The position numbers and the translations under genes were made by a program. Positions 32,957 to 46,165 of a stretch of 64,000 nt of DNA are shown piece by piece (the stretch's first letter is position 1; each line of letters begins with the position of its first letter). The notes below the pieces were generated by a model, which was given only the letters and a program-made list of their open reading frames with translations, was not told the origin of the DNA and made no database searches. The stretch is from Pseudofabraea citricarpa (taxonomy: Eukaryota; Ascomycota; Leotiomycetes; Helotiales; Dermateaceae): assembly GCA_029641185.1 (NCBI GenBank), contig JAPWGK010000004.1, positions 1,860,001 to 1,924,000 on the forward strand. The letters run 5' to 3'.

Positions 32957-35900
32957 TTACTTCAGACCCTCGCCATCCTCGACATGGATTTCCGTTGCCG
33001 GTTCCTCGAGATCGTCCTCGAGCCGAGAATCGTCAACAGTAACATTGAAAGCAGGTTGTGACATGGCTCTCTGGTTTGTCGATATGAGCCCGTGTAGTTC
33101 CTGCAGATCAAGTTGACCATCGTCGGCCAGATCTGGGACGGGGCTGGGATCCTCCCAAGGAACCCCGCTATCAGACATTGCACTTGTGTCTTGAAACTCC
33201 GTCATTCGAATGTCCCGCTCTACGGATCCCGCAGAGGAGTTGTCTTGGACTATGTCACTTCGATTATCCTCGTTGGAAAAGTTGCTGTTGACGTCCATGT
33301 CGGATGTTGTTCCGGATGGCATTGCTCCACGGTTGTTCCGCGAAGGGCTGTTCAGGTTGGCAAAAGTCCAAGTGCTGTTAGGGTTGAAGTGCGGCTTATT
33401 GCCGTACTCAGGATCACTCATATCTACACCTTCATCCTCAATACTATTCTGCAACCCAAGCCCGGTGTTCATGTCTGCATCAGGTAGAAGTAGAGGTGCA
33501 CCGTTGTCGTTCTCAAGATGTGATTCGTAATCAGGGAGAGCCTCAAGATCCTGTGGACTTATTGTCCTCATCTCGTTGCCACTTGAACCATTTTGTTGAG
33601 GGAGAACTGCTCCTACTCCTATCAAAGCTCTCGACGACCCATGTTGGGAGGAGTTTCCGGCGAGAACTTGACCTTCCCCCGATTCGGCTGTTTCCTCTTC
33701 GTCAGATGATTCGGGTGAGGCGTTTCCATGTTCAACAATCGATTTAAATCGAGGCCCACCAAGGGGTATCTCAGATCGTCTTCTGTAGAAGAGCAGATAA
33801 GCACTAGGTGACACAATTTTCGAAAGGTCAGTGGTCTTGGAGACAGAGGAGTCTAAATGTTATCAGTATTGTGTTAAAATTCGGGGCATCCTCATACTAA
33901 CCATTGTACTCGTACCACTGCTTGTCGTTAAAGTTCTTGGCAAAAGCAGTGTAGTGGCCGCCGCCTAGCCCACCCCAATGATCATCCACGGCGATGAGAT
34001 CGTAAACCTCCTTTTTGCCATCGGCCTTTTCGATCACTCTCGAGGAAAGGTCTAGGCCCTCGATGGGAAAGTCGACAAGTACGTCAAGTTTGTCTCGCCG
34101 TGATGCGCTAGAGCTGAAGCGCTTCAGATGCATGACAAGAATGTCAGGTGTTTTCCATAACTCAAACTTCTTGCTTGCTCTTCGATGCTCCTTGCAACGG
34201 GGACAGTACCAGGTATCTTGCTCCGAAAGAATCTCTTCTTTGCCAAACTCGTTAAGACAGTCCTCTAATGTAATGCCATTTCTCTTTCGGGCAGCGCGAA
34301 TACTTCGTTTTCTAAGCAACTCCTCGTCTGGTAGATATGGGATCTTGTCGCTATCGACAGTTGACTGCCCTCGCATATGGTCTTCTTCACTGTCGGCATT
34401 GAAAAAGAAATTCCAAGCATCCCATTTCCAGTCAACAATGATGCCTTCCCCAAGTCGTACAAGTGGACCCTCCTCAGGCACTTCCGGCTCCACGTCTTCC
34501 TGAGCAGAGAGCCTTCGAATGGGCTTGTTCTTCTTTGAGTAAGTTTTTATATTACGGGGGCCGCGACGTTTAAATGGACCTACTTGAGCTCCGATCTTTT
34601 TCGGGGTCTTGGGGCGAGCAGGTAAAGCCTTGCGCGATGTTAATACAAATCTCTTGGGCTTTAAAATATCAAATGGATAGCCACGGAAAGCTCTTCTACT
34701 CACAATGCTGCTCGATCTAGAGAGCTCATCTTCCTCGTCGCTGGACTCTTCAGTCATTCGTGTATTTGAAGTGACTGTGCTGCTAACCAAAGTGCCTTCG
34801 TCGCTTGATACTGAGTCTCGATCATTCGCCATGGAATAGTCGGCGGGTGACTGAGGGCTGCGCAAAGAGAGTGAAGGGTAGTCCTTATCCTCGTCGATAG
34901 AATTCCAGCCAAGAGGAATAAGCTCCTTTGTGCCACTGTAGTAGCACATGTCAAATACATTCTGTAGCTCAGGGCTTAAAAATGATCCAGCCTCCATGAA
35001 TCTTGGCCGGATGGTATTAAATTTGTGACGAGATCTATTGGAGAAATTAGCAGGCGTTTGGAAACATGATAGCTTGCATATGAACTCACGGAGTATTGGA
35101 ACTGCTTGGCTGACTTGTTTGGTCACCAGATTTGTCTTTCACGGTAATATCTACCATCTCATCTTCACCATCAACAGAATGAGCTGCAACTTTGCTGCTA
35201 CCAGAGTCCGCGTCAGAGCCGGTAGTGATAACAATGTCTGGATCCACGCTATCTGCAACACTTTCTGCGCTATCAGAGTCGAGGGAGTCGAGGTTTTTTG
35301 TTGTGAATGTCTGGACCTTTTCAAGGATTTTTCGGCGTATTGACTCCTCATCCCTCGCCTGTGTACTGTTAGGGCCAATACCGTGGAGGGTAGCGGGGTA
35401 CTTACCTCCTGTGGAGTAAGCATAATTGTGTGGGTGACCAAGGCAAAGACGTTTGACTTTCTAGTATTACGAGGCTTTTCATTTTGATGCAAGGGTCGTC
35501 GATGAATGATTGGGACAACCATTTGATCCGCCATTGGACTATCCCAATTGGGAACATCCACTTCATCTGAATCAAAGCTGCTATAGCTAGACTTTTTACC
35601 GCGTCCCTTGTTTGCCTTCTTAGGAGGTGGCCAATTAGTGGGTTCTGCTTCTAGTTCGTAAACAACACACGTGTCGTTGGTCTGGATTTCTTCAGACACT
35701 GATTTCATGTCATCGTGGATCTTGTAAAACTTCCCCTTGTACTCTTCAACACAAAACAGCCTCTCGAACGGAACGCCAACCCTTTGGCCAACAAACTGTT
35801 TCATGGCCTTGATACTGCCGTGCTTATCCATGTCTACACGCACTTTGACAGGTGTATCATTCAAAGGAAAATAATAAATGTCGTGACTCCAAGCATTTTC

Positions 35901-38298
35901 AATGGGTAGTTGTAGTGTGAGGTTATTAAAAGGATCAAATGTGATGCTGACTTTGGTGCACTCGGGACAGACCAATGTTGACTTGTACATGCCTGTAAAC
36001 AGATCGGCAATAACAGAGTCGTCTCGTTTCTTTGTTATATCCCAAACTTTGGCAGCCATCTCGCGAATAAGCTCGTCATTGTTGACCATCTCATCGGTCG
36101 AATCTGGCTTCTCAATATAAGGTTTCTTTTTAACGCGGCTCAAATCCTCCTGGAGACCATCAAGGAGGAAACCTAAGAATTCTTGCGAATCTTGCTGTCC
36201 ATAGCCTGAGAACTGAGGTGCATATCGCCCGATGGTCTGCTTGAAATTTCGTGGAGTAATGGATGCCGGTGCTGGATCTCTGTGCATTTCTTTAAGCAGC
36301 ATTCCATATGCAATGGCAACATTTCCATTGTTGCCCAGTGGATTGTCCCTATTCAACTCCTCGTCGGAGGTTTCAGTGAGAAAGTATTTTGTTAACTCTT
36401 CGACGCTGCGAAGACATTGTAGGGCAGAGTTCATGTAGCATGTATTTCCAAGATTGCTTAATCCAACGCATCCTAGAGTACGACCTGTTCTCTGCGTCCT
36501 GCCTCTAGTGACAGGTCCGGAGGGCGCAGGGCTGTTGCGACCGCTGTTCGCCTGGCTGTGAGCTTGGTTTGTGAGGCCAGTTGCAGTTGTCTTAGTTATT
36601 GCTGTCGAAGAGGTTTTGCTTGCTTTTGCTGTATTGTTCGAAACATAGTTATCGCCGGAAACGTGCTCATCTAGTACAATCGTTTGATCTTCGCCAAGTC
36701 CAGCCAAAGAGAGATCTAGGCTACCGTTGTACTTTTTGTTGTTCGTCTCGTCCGGAAGATCCATAACTTCCCTCTCTACGCCTTTCTCCAGCTTGGTGAA
36801 AGAGGCCACGTCAAGTAGCAGGTTTTGCCATGAGTCTTGTGGCGCCTGTTGGATTGCACCCACTGCAGCCCCAGCAGGAGAGCCAGGCCGGGAAGAGGGT
36901 GGCGTAACAGTGCTTCCTGTAGGAGCAGTCACTTCTGCTGCGGGTTGTCTTCTTGGTACCCTCCAAACGCGCACCTTTCTTGAGACATCAATTTCTGCCA
37001 TCTTCTTGGTGCTCTTGAGAAAATCATTGTATCGCAAGGACCTGCTGGCAACAAAGACCGGCGCTGGTGGATTCTTGGCTTTAAGTAGTTGAGGGAGGGG
37101 AAATGGTGTTAATTCCGACCATAATCGATGAATGGTAAAGACAGGAGGGTGGAACTCGAATACTATATTCGGGGTACCATGCTTATCCGGATTTGTATTA
37201 TGGGCATACCGAATAATAGGCAGAGTACCTGGCATCAAGCCATACCATGACATGACTAATTCCCAAGCAGTTTCGGGAAACATTTGGAACGATTCAAAGC
37301 CCAGACCACGCTTGAGCTGTACAAAGTCTTCACCTTCACCGTCTTTGAGAATCTGCTGAATGATGTCGGAGTTATCGACCGGGCCAAGTTCTCCCTCAGG
37401 TTCTTTACTTGTCGACTCTGTGGCTCGACTTGTTACGGTATGAAGCCAGCGTTCTGATATCAAGTACACTTTATCACCATCTTTCGCAACTGTCTCATTA
37501 AGTTCGCTAATTAGGGTCGTTATGGTCTTGACCTGGTAATCAATCGATGGGATCTCTGCAGAATGTTTGTTAACGGAGGAATAGACGTGTGAAAGGGATA
37601 TGTGTACCTTCAGACTTCCGTGGCGAAGCGGTCTGCTGGTCAGTTTCATGGGCAGGCTGGTTATCTGGCAAGGAGTCCAGCATATCTACAGATTGTGCCC
37701 TACCGGCCAAAGGGGAAGATTTTAAAGTGCTTTGAGATTCAGGGTCTGACGCAGGCACGCTAATCATGTCAACATCCTCCGGCTGGCTTGTGGCTATATC
37801 ATCTTCCAGCTCTGACGCAGGCCTCTTGAGCGGTGACGATGACCGTTGTGAGGCATCTGCAGCACCTCCCATGATAGCTCGATGCGAGAATGATCTCAAG
37901 GGCGACTGACTCCGCGGATCTGGCTCGTTCGGGCCAAAAGATGCTGTGCGTGCCTCGGAGGCTGATTGCTCTCTACCCTCAATCGACAGGCCGGCGTAGA
38001 GGGCGCTGGGGGAGCTGGCGGCGGACGAGGGGTATTCGATGGTAGAGAGGGTCGTCGAGCTCTGCAAATGCGAAGGGATGTGTGGAGGGAGAGCGGGTTC
38101 AGCACCAGGTGCGGTGGGCAGATCGAACTGTGGTACTTCGGCACTAGGAGATTGAGAGCCACGACCCTCCACCGACTTTAATGGAATGTCAGGGCTGTTA
38201 TTGTTATTTGATTGTGGGGGAGAAAGCTTTCTTTTCTTTGCGGAAGACGTCGTGACGGTGAGCTGCCTATGCAGCTCTGGGGCAGTCGTGGGGAGCAA
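32957..38298 (-). CDS. Ubiquitin C-terminal hydrolase, Ubp12-like (USP family)
   Basis: Five exons: 38298-37608, 37555-35406, 35358-35090, 35034-33902, 33852-32957; about 1712 aa. USP-type cysteine protease that removes ubiquitin from proteins. The N-terminal 230 residues are Ser/Pro-rich and disordered. A DUSP domain follows (from YLISERWLHTV to the KRGLGFESF/FPETAWELVMSWYG region). The Cys box GLSNLGNTCYMNSALQCL has Cys near 603; the QQDSQEFL box follows; the zinc-binding CPEC and CPRC pairs are present; the His box is GGLGGGHYTAFA with VSPSAYLLFYRR after it. The catalytic domain is split by an acidic insert and a ubiquitin-like region, as in Ubp12/USP4/USP15. The long acidic C-terminus is fungal-specific. 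Confidence 0.94.
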
Positions 38299-39259
38299 AT
38301 TATGGAGCTAGAATAATCCAGAAGCACACACACTGCTGCTTATCATGTGGAGGTGGAAGTGGAGGTGGGCGGGTGTTGCGAGGCTGCGGAACGCGACAGA
38401 CACGCAGGACGGACGGACTATGTAGGAAGATGCGACTGCGAGAGCATTGGGGTCGATGTGAATGCAAGCGTTTGGTGTGTGTTGTAGTTGTAGAGAGAGA
38501 GCGTGCGCACGACGAGTGTAGATGTAGTGGTAGGGCTGCGCAGTATGGTGTGCAGCGTGCGGCGAAGGTCGTAGGTACAGTAGTAGTTAGTTGTAGGGTT
38601 TTTCGTGGATTTGCAGAGAGACTGGTCCGGATTGGGGGGCTGTTTGGTAGCGTCGTAAAATTCGGCAGCCTGATGATGATGGGTGGACGAAACAAGCAGC
38701 GGCAACGAGGATCCATCCTCCAACACTAACTCCCTATATACTCACTTCTCAACTTCCAATTCTCTTCGCCGCCTATGGACTTGCATATTAAGGCTGTCTC
38801 ATTCATTACCGTGGTTGGTTTTTATGCTGCGCCATTGTCATCATTCTCACCATCATCATCCTGACCCATAGAATTACAACCATCATCACTCAGGCAGCCT
38901 CATACTACATCTGCAGCTGACAGATTCCGAATTAAGCTGCTTGGGCATCACTTGTCTTGTCAGCAGAATAATCAAAAAATACATGCAACAGGATCAAGCC
39001 CAGCCCGTCGGGTGTGGGATGCACATGACCAGTAGAGAACGGTACTCGAATGCTCCAAGGGTTCGGTAAGTCATAATGGTCAAGTTATCCTATCGAGTAT
39101 CTATTATATCCCAAGAGCACGGACGCCTCACACGGACGCCGTTCATTCCAAGCAACACAACAAGTGAGAAGAGTTTCGTTACAGCCATCATCATTACAGT
39201 ACCACCACCCTTTCTCGGCTACGCGTGCACCATATCCATAGCCAACATACCTTTCGTTC
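38299..39259. other. Intergenic region with TCATCA-rich stretch
   Basis: Promoter of the Ubp12-like gene and 3' side of the calpain gene. A CATCAT-rich run lies near 38840-38890. No gene. Confidence 0.45.
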
Positions 39260-42235
39260 TCACCCACATGAATCCTTAGTGTGCACTGGCAATACAGTAT
39301 CGTCAGTTTTGGCCTGAGCTTGGTCGAGTAAATCGATATCCACCTTTTTGGTTGCGCTCTCGGTTGTAGCCTGCACCTCTTCTTCGGGCGTGATTTGAAT
39401 TGGTTCTGCGGTCTGGCTCTCTGTGGGGCCATTCTTGCTGTCAAAATCCTCGGTATCTGCATCAGTGCCCTTGTCATCCTCCTGTTGACATTCACTTTCA
39501 GCCTCATCTACTCCGTCCATGATGACCTTAAGCTCCAAGCCATCATCTTTGCTGTACACCCGAAACCCAACAATACAGATGGCGTTCCAAGGCTCGGGCT
39601 CATCCTCATCATCACTATCGTATTTTTTGGGCTTGGCTGCATTTGGCCCATTCGTGTTTGTCTTGTGCATGGGTCTCGGCTTAAGAGTGGGATCATCGTC
39701 GCTGTACATGTTGTCGAAGTCGGATATGGGTGATGCACTTGACTCGCCCTCTGACGTTACATATTGTTGCCGAGGAGGAGGAGGTGGTGGTGGCCCTCGA
39801 GAAATCTCTCGGCGTGAAACTGCAGAACCCTTACGAGTCGGTGGTGGATAGTTTCTAGGCGGAGATGGCACAGGATGATGATTTGAAATCGGAAAAGTAT
39901 GCCTTGGTGGGGATCCAGGACCAGGAATGCTCTTAGGCGTTTCCGGTGTACCTTGAGTTTCTGGTGAAGCAGACATTGCGTCCTTCTGGTCCCCCCTGTT
40001 GCCCTCGCCAGTAGTTACCGGTGTAGTTGTAGTATCCTCTCCGGTTTGGATGGATTTATCCTCCTTGCCAAGCTGAACTTCCCTGAATTCCTCAGTCTGA
40101 ACAGCTTTGTCTTTTGGAAGCTTGCTTTCCCTCTCATGGGCTTCTGCAGCCTCCTTTTCTTCTTTCTTCTTCTGTTCTGCCTCGTCCTTCGCTTCTTTGC
40201 GTTCACGCTTCTCGCGGTTCTTCTTCTCCTGCTTCCTTACAATATCTCGGCTCATGTGCCTAGTTTCCCAATTCTTCTTCCTCAGTGCGATTCTAGCTTT
40301 CCTTGCCTTGGCGATGTCTTTCTTCTTTCGAATAGCCGTGACGGCCTCCATATAATCAGCTCCTTTCCTGTGGGCAATATCATATGACATCCCAACTTGG
40401 GCTAACTTGTCATTATCTGCCTTACGTCGACAATGTAACTTCACCACATCCTCCACAGAGGAAGAGCTGAGATCTCGGTCAGCCATTACCATGATGAAAA
40501 CCGAGTAAGTACCAGCTCTGAGGCTCTTGAGTTCAGTAACGACACTGCGATTCATGAGGTAGTTGCCGTGGCTTCGAACAATGTAGTCATGATCACCCGG
40601 CGAATCGATTTCGTGCAATCGGAACTGTAGCCTGAAACTGTATTGGCCTTTGAGTCCGTCAAAGTATCTATCATCCAGTTGACTTAACATCAGAACAACA
40701 GGGGATTCCTTTTTGAGGACAATTCGGAACTTTTGCTCGAATTCAGCCTTCCAGGGAACATCGACTGAAACCCACTTTTGAGTCAGTCGCCAATCAGGAG
40801 AGTCCATGAATAGTCGAGTCCGATCAAAGTGTTGGTACTTCCGTAGCAGATCATTGTAAGAAATCCAGAACACACTATCGTTTCCAAACTTGTGGTTGAG
40901 TTCTTGCTGGGCTTCGGGTGTGAACTCTTTACTGCCATCAGACCACGCGCCTTCCCAATTACCCTTCTTCCCTTTGCCCCAAGGGTTTCGAAGCTTTAGT
41001 AGCCGTGTGCCATTCGATAACTCACGAGCCTCCATAATAACGTATGCGTGGCCTTCGGATATGCCCTCGCGATTACCATAGCCACCATCCAAAAGACCTG
41101 TTGAACAGCCAAAAAGAAACTCCTTATTGACTTTAAGAATTTCATTGTTCCAAAAGTCGTCCACATCAAGAATGTCTGAAGTCAACAGCTCCGTGGTTAC
41201 ACCTCCAGTCAGATCTTCAACACCTTCACTGCATCATAGTTAGCAAGAATTTTAATTATAATGAGTAAGCGTTGGTTACCCGATCCATCCTCCTTGTAGT
41301 GCTGCGTAATCACCATGCGCTTTTGCGTATGCCTTTTCGAGCAGAGGCAACCAGGTCTCATTCTGATCACGGCAGTGTGCGAAAAACAGGGACTGCGAAC
41401 CAGTCTGGTAGGTCTTGCGATATTCCTTCTCGACGTCTTCACGATCAATCTGTTCTAGCAGATGCCGTTGAACTGAAGGCGAGTCCCAGTCTGGAGACTT
41501 GAGGTATAATTTATCATCAACGATAGAAATAACCCATTCACCATCTCGATGGAAAACAAAGCCATATATGCCGATTTTGGTATCATATTCAACACAAATC
41601 CGTTGGATACCCACCTCCATATTCGCCAGGGCCGTGAGGCTCGCCATCAGCCAACAGTCGCCCAGAGAGCCCTGCTTTACATCTGCCGGTGAAATCTTTT
41701 CCTTCAAGAAGGCCGGCCTGTCAAATATCTCGTGCACTCTTTTCACGGCCTTGGGCACAATTGAACTGGGGTTGTGGAACGCACGGCCGCCCATCTCGAA
41801 CCTTGGTTCCCCCAGGCCGTTGAGACAGTGCCCCTTCTCCCATTTTAAGTCCCAATCAATATCAAAATCTGGATCGCGATATCGCATATTCACTCTCTTG
41901 CACTCTGATATGAGCTTTTTGACTTTTGCTCGGCATTCTTGCACCGCGCGCTCGAAATCCTCGGACACGAGTAGGTTCTGTGTCGCTGAACACGGCGGGA
42001 TCGAGTCGGTTGGGACAGCTCCATTTCGAGCTGAGGGCGCAGCAAAAGGCAGGATGACTGTCGCTTTGCTGAACTTGGCCGCTGAGAATTTGGACCAGGT
42101 CTTGTTGATGCTCTCCTGCGGCGGTATGGGCTTTTTCTTCTTCTTGGGTTTCCGCCCATCTGGGAAGACTCCAGGTGGCTTGGGGGGACTCGGCCGACGG
42201 CTGTTGTCGCTATCGCTAGAGTACTGTGTAGACAT
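39260..42235 (-). CDS. Calpain-family cysteine protease
   Basis: Two exons, 42235-41280 and 41228-39260, with a 51-nt intron; 974 aa. Calcium-dependent-type cysteine protease (peptidase C2), cytosolic. The triad is intact: Cys194 in QGSLGDCWLMASL, His379 in GISEGHAYVIMEARE and Asn400 in LRNPWGKG. A C2-like/CBSW domain follows. Then comes a long Lys/Glu-rich helical region (about 600-690, likely coiled coil), a Pro-rich stretch and an acidic tail. The N-terminus has a basic KPKKKKKPIPP. It lacks the MIT domain expected of the pH-signalling PalB/Rim13 calpains, so it is more likely the second calpain type common in moulds. The exact C-terminus could be altered by an unseen intron. Confidence 0.92.
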
Positions 42236-43815
42236 ATTGACTCAGCCCTAGAAAGCACTGTCGATCAAGGGGAAATGGCAGCGCGATGAGAAGTTTATCG
42301 TTCGAGCAGTGGAGCGGATCGAAGAAGTGAGAAACGGATCCTGTCTCTGAGGCTCCGAGGGCCACTTATATTGGTCTCGGGATCCTACATCCCACAGCCT
42401 TGCTGAGGCTGGACACCTGCCTATCCATAGGCCATTGCACTAACGAGGGCGCTGCAGGCAGACGGGGAGATACAACAAGAAATTTGTCGCGCTGACCGGC
42501 GGCTGCCTTCAGTGGGTGGGCATGATGTGAGAAACGATTCGCCGATAGGAAGCCGGGCAGTGCTGCATAGAGCTAAAGGGCCACGAAGAAAGCTTCAAGG
42601 CACGAGATGGCCTATGAGGGGCGCGTCAGCTGGGGCGGAGGCCAAGAGTGGATGCTGGTTGCTGGTTCAGCCGCATGGTGAGTTGGGTTAGGAGCTGGAG
42701 ACTCGACACGGAGGTGCATATATATATGTATGTACAGTACTGTACAGTAGATATGTGCGGTGGGGGTGGTATGCTGCTGTGGCGAGCTGCAATTATGGCA
42801 GCCGTTATTGGATATGGCAGTTGGGCATGTACAGCATGTATGTATGTTGTTGAGTGTGAGGTGTGCTGTGTGAGCTGTGTGAGCTGTGAGCTGTGGTGGG
42901 GTCTGGGCCTCGAATCGCTAGAACCAAAGAGGAATGCGGGGGGGGAGCAACCTTAAAGACACCCCCCAGCACAACCAGCACAAGCAGCAGAATCCACTCA
43001 CAACCTCACTCACTCACTCACTCACTCACTCTCACCAACAGCAGCAGCATGTGGGAATACCGCTACATGACCCCAAGGGGCTCTGGCTGGTCTGAACATC
43101 TGCCATGACATCACCAGGGCCATGTTTGTTTCTACTCTACTGTACTGCACTGTCCAAAGGCCACCGAGTAGCCCTATCGAGTCACGTCGCCTCTCATCCA
43201 AAGAAAAGCCTGTCAAGTGCCGAAGAGCTGTTCTGTCCTTGCTGCACCATGCATCACTATAGGAGCTATGACTCCATCCCCAGTGCCGGCCCATCCCGCA
43301 CCGCAACCTGGTCCTGATCGGGATGTATCTGACTGTACAACTTGTTGTTGTTACTCTGCTCTGTCTGCTCTCTCGCGTCTCCAGCTGCTTTCGGGAAGTG
43401 GCAGGGGTCGGACTTCGTCTCGCAGTGTCCTTCGTTAGAGATCTCGAGTGTTTCTTGTTTCGAAGATCATATCCGCACCCTTCCCACCAATCGCAACTCT
43501 TCTCACCAGTGCCCCTCCATCTCAGACTTTCACAGCCTCAGAGAAATGCTCCACCATGAGCTGAAATTGAATTACCTTCAAACCTCAAGGGCTTTGTCCA
43601 CAGACTCGACTGACTATGCCACGGCAATCATCGTCAACTCTTCATGCCGCCCAAGTCTTTAAAAGCCGCTGTGATTCCGCCTGTGGGTTGATGCCTCGTC
43701 TTTCTCTCTTTGGCCATTGTTAATCTCACAGTCCGAGACTGCACACATTCCTTTCTCCTTCTCTTCTCTCCCCACCCTTTTTAGAATTACAAGATTTTAA
43801 TTTACCACCACTACA
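42236..43815. other. Divergent intergenic region
   Basis: Between calpain and cutinase start codons. Holds ACTGTACAGTACTG-type short palindromic repeats (about 42732-42750), TGAGCTGTG repeats (about 42860-42892) and a TCAC array (about 43006-43030). No gene supported. Confidence 0.5.
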
Positions 43816-44648
43816 ATGCATTTCGCTGCATTACTCGCCTTAATCACCCTTCCTCTCATCTCCGCACGATCTGTTGCGCCCCGTCAACTAGCGACATCCA
43901 GCACCGAGAATGACCTCACCAACAACTCGAGCTGCAAAGCCATGACCGTCATCTTTGCTCGCGGGACATCCGAGCAAGGTAACGTCGGTACTCTCTCGGG
44001 TCCCCCCTTCTTCGCCAACCTCTCCATGATGGTTGGGAACGAGAGTCTGGCCGTGCAAGGGGTGGAATATGCTGCGAACGTGCAAGGCTTCTTAGCCGGA
44101 GGAGATGCTGCTGGGAGCATGTTGATGGCAAAATTGGTCGCGGATACACAAACGAAGTGCCCAAGTACCAAAATCGTAATGTCTGGTTATAGGTATGCTG
44201 CTCTGCCCTTTCTTTTGGAGGGTTTCGCTAACGTCGAACCCAGTCAAGGAGGACAACTCGTCCATAATGCAGCAAAGATGCTTACGCCTGCACAAGCAGA
44301 CAGTGTCAGTTCAGGTATGCCGAGAATGGAGAGAGATCTGGTGATACGTGCGTATCTAACATTGATTCACTTAGTCCTTATTTTTGGAGACCCGCTCAAC
44401 GGCACGGCCGTTGCTCAGATCGCTCCAGCCAAGGTCAAGGTCATCTGTCACACAGGCGATAACATCTGCGAAGGTGGAAACAACGTAAAGCAGGCCCATC
44501 TGACTGTGAGTTCTATGTCGAGTCTCGGTTCGTGTGGGTCATAAGCTAATGGAGAACAAAATAGTATTCACAGAATGGAGCTGAAGCTGCGTCTTTTGTT
44601 GCGCAGGCTGGGGGAATGCAAATGTCTAATACGACCGCGACCGCTTAA
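43816..44648 (+). CDS. Secreted cutinase / CE5 esterase
   Basis: Four exons: 43816-44192, 44244-44314, 44375-44505, 44565-44648; 220 aa. A signal peptide (about 1-18) is followed by a short propeptide ending near APRQL. The alpha/beta-hydrolase nucleophile is Ser126 in GYSQGG; its codon is split by intron 1. The acid is Asp in CHTGDNIC and the base is His in QAHLTYS. FARGTSEQGNVG forms the oxyanion-hole region, and paired Cys fit the cutinase disulphides. Cleaves esters of cutin or related polyesters on plant surfaces. Acetylxylan esterase activity in the same family cannot be excluded. Confidence 0.93.
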
Positions 44649-44660
44649 ACTTTTTAATGC

Positions 44661-44996
44661 CTCTTCTTCTTCTTCTTCTTCTTCTTCTTCTTCTTCACCT
44701 TTAAGATTTTTTTACCATTTGTAATTCGGTGGATTTTCTCTTCTTGGCGGGTTCTCTTCTCTTCTCTTCTTTTAACTTTTTATTCTTCTCTTCATTTTTT
44801 TTTAATCTTCTTCTTCTTCTTTTTCACCTTTTGAGATTTTTTTACCATTTGTAATTCGGTGGATTTTCTCTTCTTGGCGGGTTTTCTTCTCTTCTCTTCT
44901 CTTCTTTTAACTTTTTATTCTCTTCTTTTTTTCTTCTTCTTTTTAACTTCTTCTTTTTAACTTCTTCTTTTTAACTTCTCTTCTTTTACATATTTC
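44661..44996. repeat. CTT microsatellite and 129-bp tandem duplication
   Basis: A CTT array (44661-44697) leads into a unit starting at 44696 that recurs at 44825 with an offset of 129 bp. Both copies contain ACCATTTGTAATTCGG and GGATTTTCTCTTCTTGGC and a TCTTC-rich tail. TTCTTTTTAAC repeats follow to about 44985. Lies just 3' of the cutinase gene. Confidence 0.85.
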
Positions 44997-45300
44997 ATCG
45001 TATATACCTTAGCGGGCTAGCATTTAGCATATACCATATATAGAAAAAATATTAGACGTATCCTAGACATATCACGAAGACTTACAAAATACTAACGTGA
45101 ACGATCTTGAAATTATAATCTAAATTTGCGTAATATTAGGCGAGCGGAGGTTAGGAGAGAATACAAAAGAGAGTTGAAAGATCAAGTCTCAACATGTAAG
45201 TATCACCTAGGATCTCTCTAAGAGAAAATAGAATAAAAGAGATTTATATAGCGGGCCAGAGCCTGTATACCCCAACAAAAGAAACCTCCCCATCTCTGCA

Positions 45301-45834
45301 TCAAGTCTCCGGCCGATCCAGATACCAACAAACGACATCCCTCTTCTTGCCCGTCTCCCTATCCCTCCCCAGCAGGATATACTCCTGCAAGAGCTCTCCC
45401 CTCCTAGCACCAATCCGCCGCATAATCCTCTCACTAGCGACGTTCTCAGGATCGACCTTAGCCACGAGCCAAGCGACGTCCTTCCTCTGCTCCAGCTGCC
45501 AATACCAAGCCAGGAACTTCCTCACGGCCTCTCCAGCGATGCCACGTCCCCAGTACGCGCGGTTCAGACAGTAGCCCATCTCGATGCCCTGCGGGCTCGG
45601 GCGGTTCGTGCCGACGAAGCCAACCATGTCTGCGCCTGGTAGCATGATGGCCATCTTCTCGATGTTCGGGTTCGACGCGCTCGGTAGCGTCGTCGCCATC
45701 CATTCTTCGCTCTCGCCCTCGTCTGCCCTGACGCTCTGCGCTGACCAGTGCATGGTCTGCGGGTCGGACGCCATGGCGTGGAAGCTCGACAGGTGCTTGG
45801 CTATGGTCATGGGTTCTAGGGATATTCCCGACAT
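45301..45834 (-). CDS. GNAT-family N-acetyltransferase (RimJ/RimL type)
   Basis: Intronless, 177 aa. The acetyl-CoA-binding region is MGYCLNRAYWGRGIAGEAV, with the pyrophosphate loop in the Q/RxxGxG/A form (GRGIAG). It is followed by VDPENVASERIMRRIGA, typical of Acetyltransf_3 proteins that acetylate amino groups of proteins or small molecules. No signal or membrane segment. The GC-rich coding stretch contrasts with the AT-rich flank. Substrate unknown. Confidence 0.9.
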   Translation of the reverse strand: MSGISLEPMTIAKHLSSFHAMASDPQTMHWSAQSVRADEGESEEWMATTLPSASNPNIEKMAIMLPGADMVGFVGTNRPSPQGIEMGYCLNRAYWGRGIAGEAVRKFLAWYWQLEQRKDVAWLVAKVDPENVASERIMRRIGARRGELLQEYILLGRDRETGKKRDVVCWYLDRPET

Positions 45835-46165
45835 GTTTTTTTGTTTATATTTTTTTTAATTGTCTCTTGGAGCTTCACTGTATGATCTTTCTGAGGAAGG
45901 AGGTTTTCTTTCTTTCTTCCCTTCTTTCTTGGCTCAAGTTTATTGAGATTTGAGCTGAGAGGTTTTGGGAGTCATACCATGCAGCTGCATCTATTATGCA
46001 GGCAGCTGCACGTGCCTGCAATCTGGGGTTGATAGTGGTCTGATAAGGGATGACCTCGGCTCGGGCCCCGCCAAATGGGAGGGAGCTCCATCACAACAAC
46101 GACAAGTTCCTTCTTCCTTCTTCTTTATTCTTTCTTCTCTCACAACCCCCTCTCTACCTTACACA
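45835..46165. promoter_or_regulatory. Divergent promoter between GNAT and dephospho-CoA kinase
   Basis: 331 bp separate the two ATGs, with T-rich/TTCTTTC tracts on both sides and a repeated GCAGCTGCA (about 45981 and 46002). Likely a bidirectional promoter. Confidence 0.5.

Noticed and set aside
33897..35126. Separate short hydrolase gene
   Set aside because: It is exon 4 of the Ubp12-like gene, with the His box; frames join through introns at 35035-35089 and 33853-33901.
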